NCBI GenBank assembly: GCA_949282255.1
Contig: CASDPA010000012.1
Coordinates: 1 to 64,000 of the forward strand
Direction of reading: 5' to 3'
Source: an uncultured Spirochaetales bacterium
Lineage (GTDB): Bacteria > Spirochaetota > Spirochaetia > Sphaerochaetales > Sphaerochaetaceae
Length of the DNA: 64,000 nt
The notes under the pieces are model-generated. The model saw only the letters and a list, made by a program, of their open reading frames with translations. It did no database searches and was not told the origin of the DNA. Numbering within the stretch: position 1 is the stretch's first letter; each line of letters begins with the position of its first letter. This document shows, piece by piece, positions 62,446 through 64,000 of the stretch. A program made the position numbers and the translations under genes.

Positions 62446-63678
62446 TTAAAACAGCTTGCCAAGCAAGCCCTTCATCTTTTTTGAAAAACCAACCTTGTCT
62501 TTTCTTGATGAGACAAGGGCTCCGCTGTCCCGGAATTTCTTGGCCTCTATCTTAACAAGGCCAAGCACCGTTGCATACTTTGGATCTATATACTGTCTGT
62601 CCAGGCCATTGATAGCAACAGGAAAACCGATCCTCGCAGGAAGTCTGAAGATCTCGGCTGCAAGCTCGGTCGCACCTGAAAGGAGCGCTCCACCTCCGAC
62701 CAAAACGATTCCTGCACCAAACGGGCCGTTTATCTCCTTTTTCTCAAGCTCCCCCTGAAGCAATGAGAATATTTCCGCCATCCTGGGCTCTATCACCTTT
62801 GCAAGCTCCCGTTTTGGGAACCTGAAGGAAGGTTTGCCACCTACAGCAGGAGTTATTATCATATCATCCGGGCTTACACTTGGGGTATGACAGGAACCAT
62901 CTGATAGCTTTATCGATTCGGCTGCAACACGCGGCAGTTGGAGCATATATGCAATATCCCCTGTAACGTTATCCCCTCCGAATCCGACACCTCCTACATA
63001 AACAGGTGAGCCTTGACAATAACAGATCATGTTTGTTGTGCCGGCCCCAATGTTTATGATGATGGCACCCATCTCTTTTTCCTCGCTTGTAAGAACAACC
63101 TCGCTGTCGGCCAATGATTGAAGAACCATCCGCTGAACCTGGATTCCCGCCTTTTGAATGCATTTTCTCTGATTCTGACAGATTGATGAAGAACCGGTGA
63201 CAAGAAGGACCCTTGTTTCAAGCCTATGTCCAAGCATGTCAATCGGATCCTTGATTCCGGAACGGGAATCCACTTGAAAATCCTGGACCAGGGTATGGAG
63301 TATTTCTGTATCCTGGGGCAAATCATGAGCCCTTGCTATATCGATGGACTTTCTTATATCCTCACTGGTTATTTCCTGATCCTTGTTTGTGATTCCAACA
63401 GCTCCATTGGAACTGATTCCCTGTATATGATCACCACCGATGCCTAAAATCACGCTGCTGACTTCGGTGCCGCTCTGAAGCTCTGCATCACTTATTACAG
63501 AATTTATTGCCTTCAAAGTTTGCTCTATGTTGACAATACTGCCGGATTTGACCCCTTCGCTGGGGCGTTCTGCAATAGCCTCTATCATCAGCTGACCGTC
63601 ACGCGAGACGCTGGCGATCACGGCCCTGATGGAGGAAGTGCCGATGTCCAATCCTAAAAGTGTCTTATCCGTTGCCAC
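62446..63678 (-). CDS. ftsA: cell division protein FtsA
   Basis: A 410-residue actin-like protein that anchors FtsZ to the membrane. ATP-binding motifs LLGLDIGTSSIRAV, IINIGAGTTNM and IVLVGGGALLSG, with the 1C subdomain in the first half and a C-terminal amphipathic helix (KKMKGLLGKLF). The start is taken as GTG at 63678 (ATDKTLLGLDIG), directly after the ftsQ stop; another GTG at 63696 would overlap ftsQ. Confidence 0.94.
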   Translation of the reverse strand: MATDKTLLGLDIGTSSIRAVIASVSRDGQLMIEAIAERPSEGVKSGSIVNIEQTLKAINSVISDAELQSGTEVSSVILGIGGDHIQGISSNGAVGITNKDQEITSEDIRKSIDIARAHDLPQDTEILHTLVQDFQVDSRSGIKDPIDMLGHRLETRVLLVTGSSSICQNQRKCIQKAGIQVQRMVLQSLADSEVVLTSEEKEMGAIIINIGAGTTNMICYCQGSPVYVGGVGFGGDNVTGDIAYMLQLPRVAAESIKLSDGSCHTPSVSPDDMIITPAVGGKPSFRFPKRELAKVIEPRMAEIFSLLQGELEKKEINGPFGAGIVLVGGGALLSGATELAAEIFRLPARIGFPVAINGLDRQYIDPKYATVLGLVKIEAKKFRDSGALVSSRKDKVGFSKKMKGLLGKLF

Positions 63679-63679
63679 C

Positions 63680-64000
63680 TTATACCACCACTTCACGTCT
63701 GATCAAGACGTTATCCTTAATCTCATATCTTCGCATCCCCAACGAATAAGGAAGCACCGCCTCCTCATAAAGTTTTCCCAAGAACGTAACCAGATATGCT
63801 GCATCGGTGTTTTCCTTTATGTCGATCCAGCAATCCTGATCTGCCATTTTGAGCGTCAGGGTTCCAAATCTATTGCCGTCACCAGGCTGATAAACAGCAA
63901 AAGATATCAACCTCTGATTATACATAAGAAGCGAAGATATTTCCAATAGTAATGCTATCACCGAACCGAAGCCGTTTTCAATGCCGTAGACGGAAATATA
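63680..64000 (-). CDS. ftsQ: C-terminal part of FtsQ/DivIB-like division protein
   Basis: The frame is open to the window edge; 106 codons are visible. The sequence (ISVYGIENGFGSVIALLLEI, then LVTFLGKLYEEAVLPYSLG) matches the soluble end of FtsQ/DivIB proteins only weakly, but its place directly before ftsA-ftsZ with a 1-base gap to ftsA makes ftsQ the natural call. The membrane anchor and POTRA domain would lie outside. Confidence 0.65.
   Translation of the reverse strand, partial: YISVYGIENGFGSVIALLLEISSLLMYNQRLISFAVYQPGDGNRFGTLTLKMADQDCWIDIKENTDAAYLVTFLGKLYEEAVLPYSLGMRRYEIKDNVLIRREVVV

Noticed and set aside
1-64000. CRISPR arrays, rRNA genes and clear complete tRNAs
   Set aside because: I searched for regularly spaced repeats and typical tRNA/rRNA sequence and found none that I can support.

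Overview
The window reads as a chromosome segment of an anaerobic, probably host-associated bacterium of moderate GC. The housekeeping part (ftsQ-ftsA-ftsZ with xerD, dprA-like, xerC, hslV, hslU and flhF; a small group-2 type sigma factor; a SecA ending in a zinc motif) and the pyruvate formate-lyase metabolism suit a spirochaete of the Sphaerochaeta/Treponema kind. That placement is inference from gene content and order, not from a marker phylogeny.

Layout. 1-2.7 kb: the start of an off-window gene, a TetR regulator, and an AbrB / amino-thiazoline-hydrolase-like / transglutaminase-like operon. 2.8-18.1 kb: three paralogous cassettes, each a TetR regulator plus two half-size ABC transporters, together with a GNAT acetyltransferase, a frameshifted membrane protein and a membrane-anchored methyltransferase. 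18.2-27.4 kb: a pyruvate formate-lyase system whose glycyl-radical domain is a separate gene, a peroxiredoxin, a ferritin, a methyltransferase, phosphoglycerate mutase, and a P1B-type metal ATPase with two small accessory proteins. 27.4-41.1 kb: a genomic island. Its first half holds an AAA+ ATPase, small unknown proteins, a Cro/CI-type protein and an excisionase/integrase pair. Its second half is a Pif1-like helicase facing an operon of a zinc-finger-like protein, a tyrosine recombinase and a 1162-residue protein with a degenerate recombinase-like C-terminus. 41.1-64 kb: core genes, namely sigma factor, groES, a cvpA-holB-histidine kinase-NtrC regulator-dinG operon, secA, an esterase, an inactive-looking M23 protein, a penicillin-binding-protein dimerisation fragment, and the long flhF-to-ftsQ cluster.

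How the genes work together. The strongest signal is an 18-bp palindrome, AGTTAGC-N4-GCTAACT, found about ten times between 3.5 and 27.4 kb and nowhere in this full form in the core region. Nearly every copy begins within a few bases of a TATAAG-like -10 box, the position of a repressor operator. It precedes the ABC cassettes, the acetyltransferase, the split PFL, peroxiredoxin, ferritin, phosphoglycerate mutase and the metal ATPase operon. The gene list suggests a metal (iron or manganese) and oxidative-stress regulon; the regulator is not identified here. Within it, the PFL core and its glycyl-radical domain lie in the same frame, separated by one TAA, and the second part has its own Shine-Dalgarno and ATG. 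This looks like a naturally two-piece enzyme whose oxygen-sensitive part can be made separately. The recombinase trio plus helicase in the island is the best candidate for an undescribed system.
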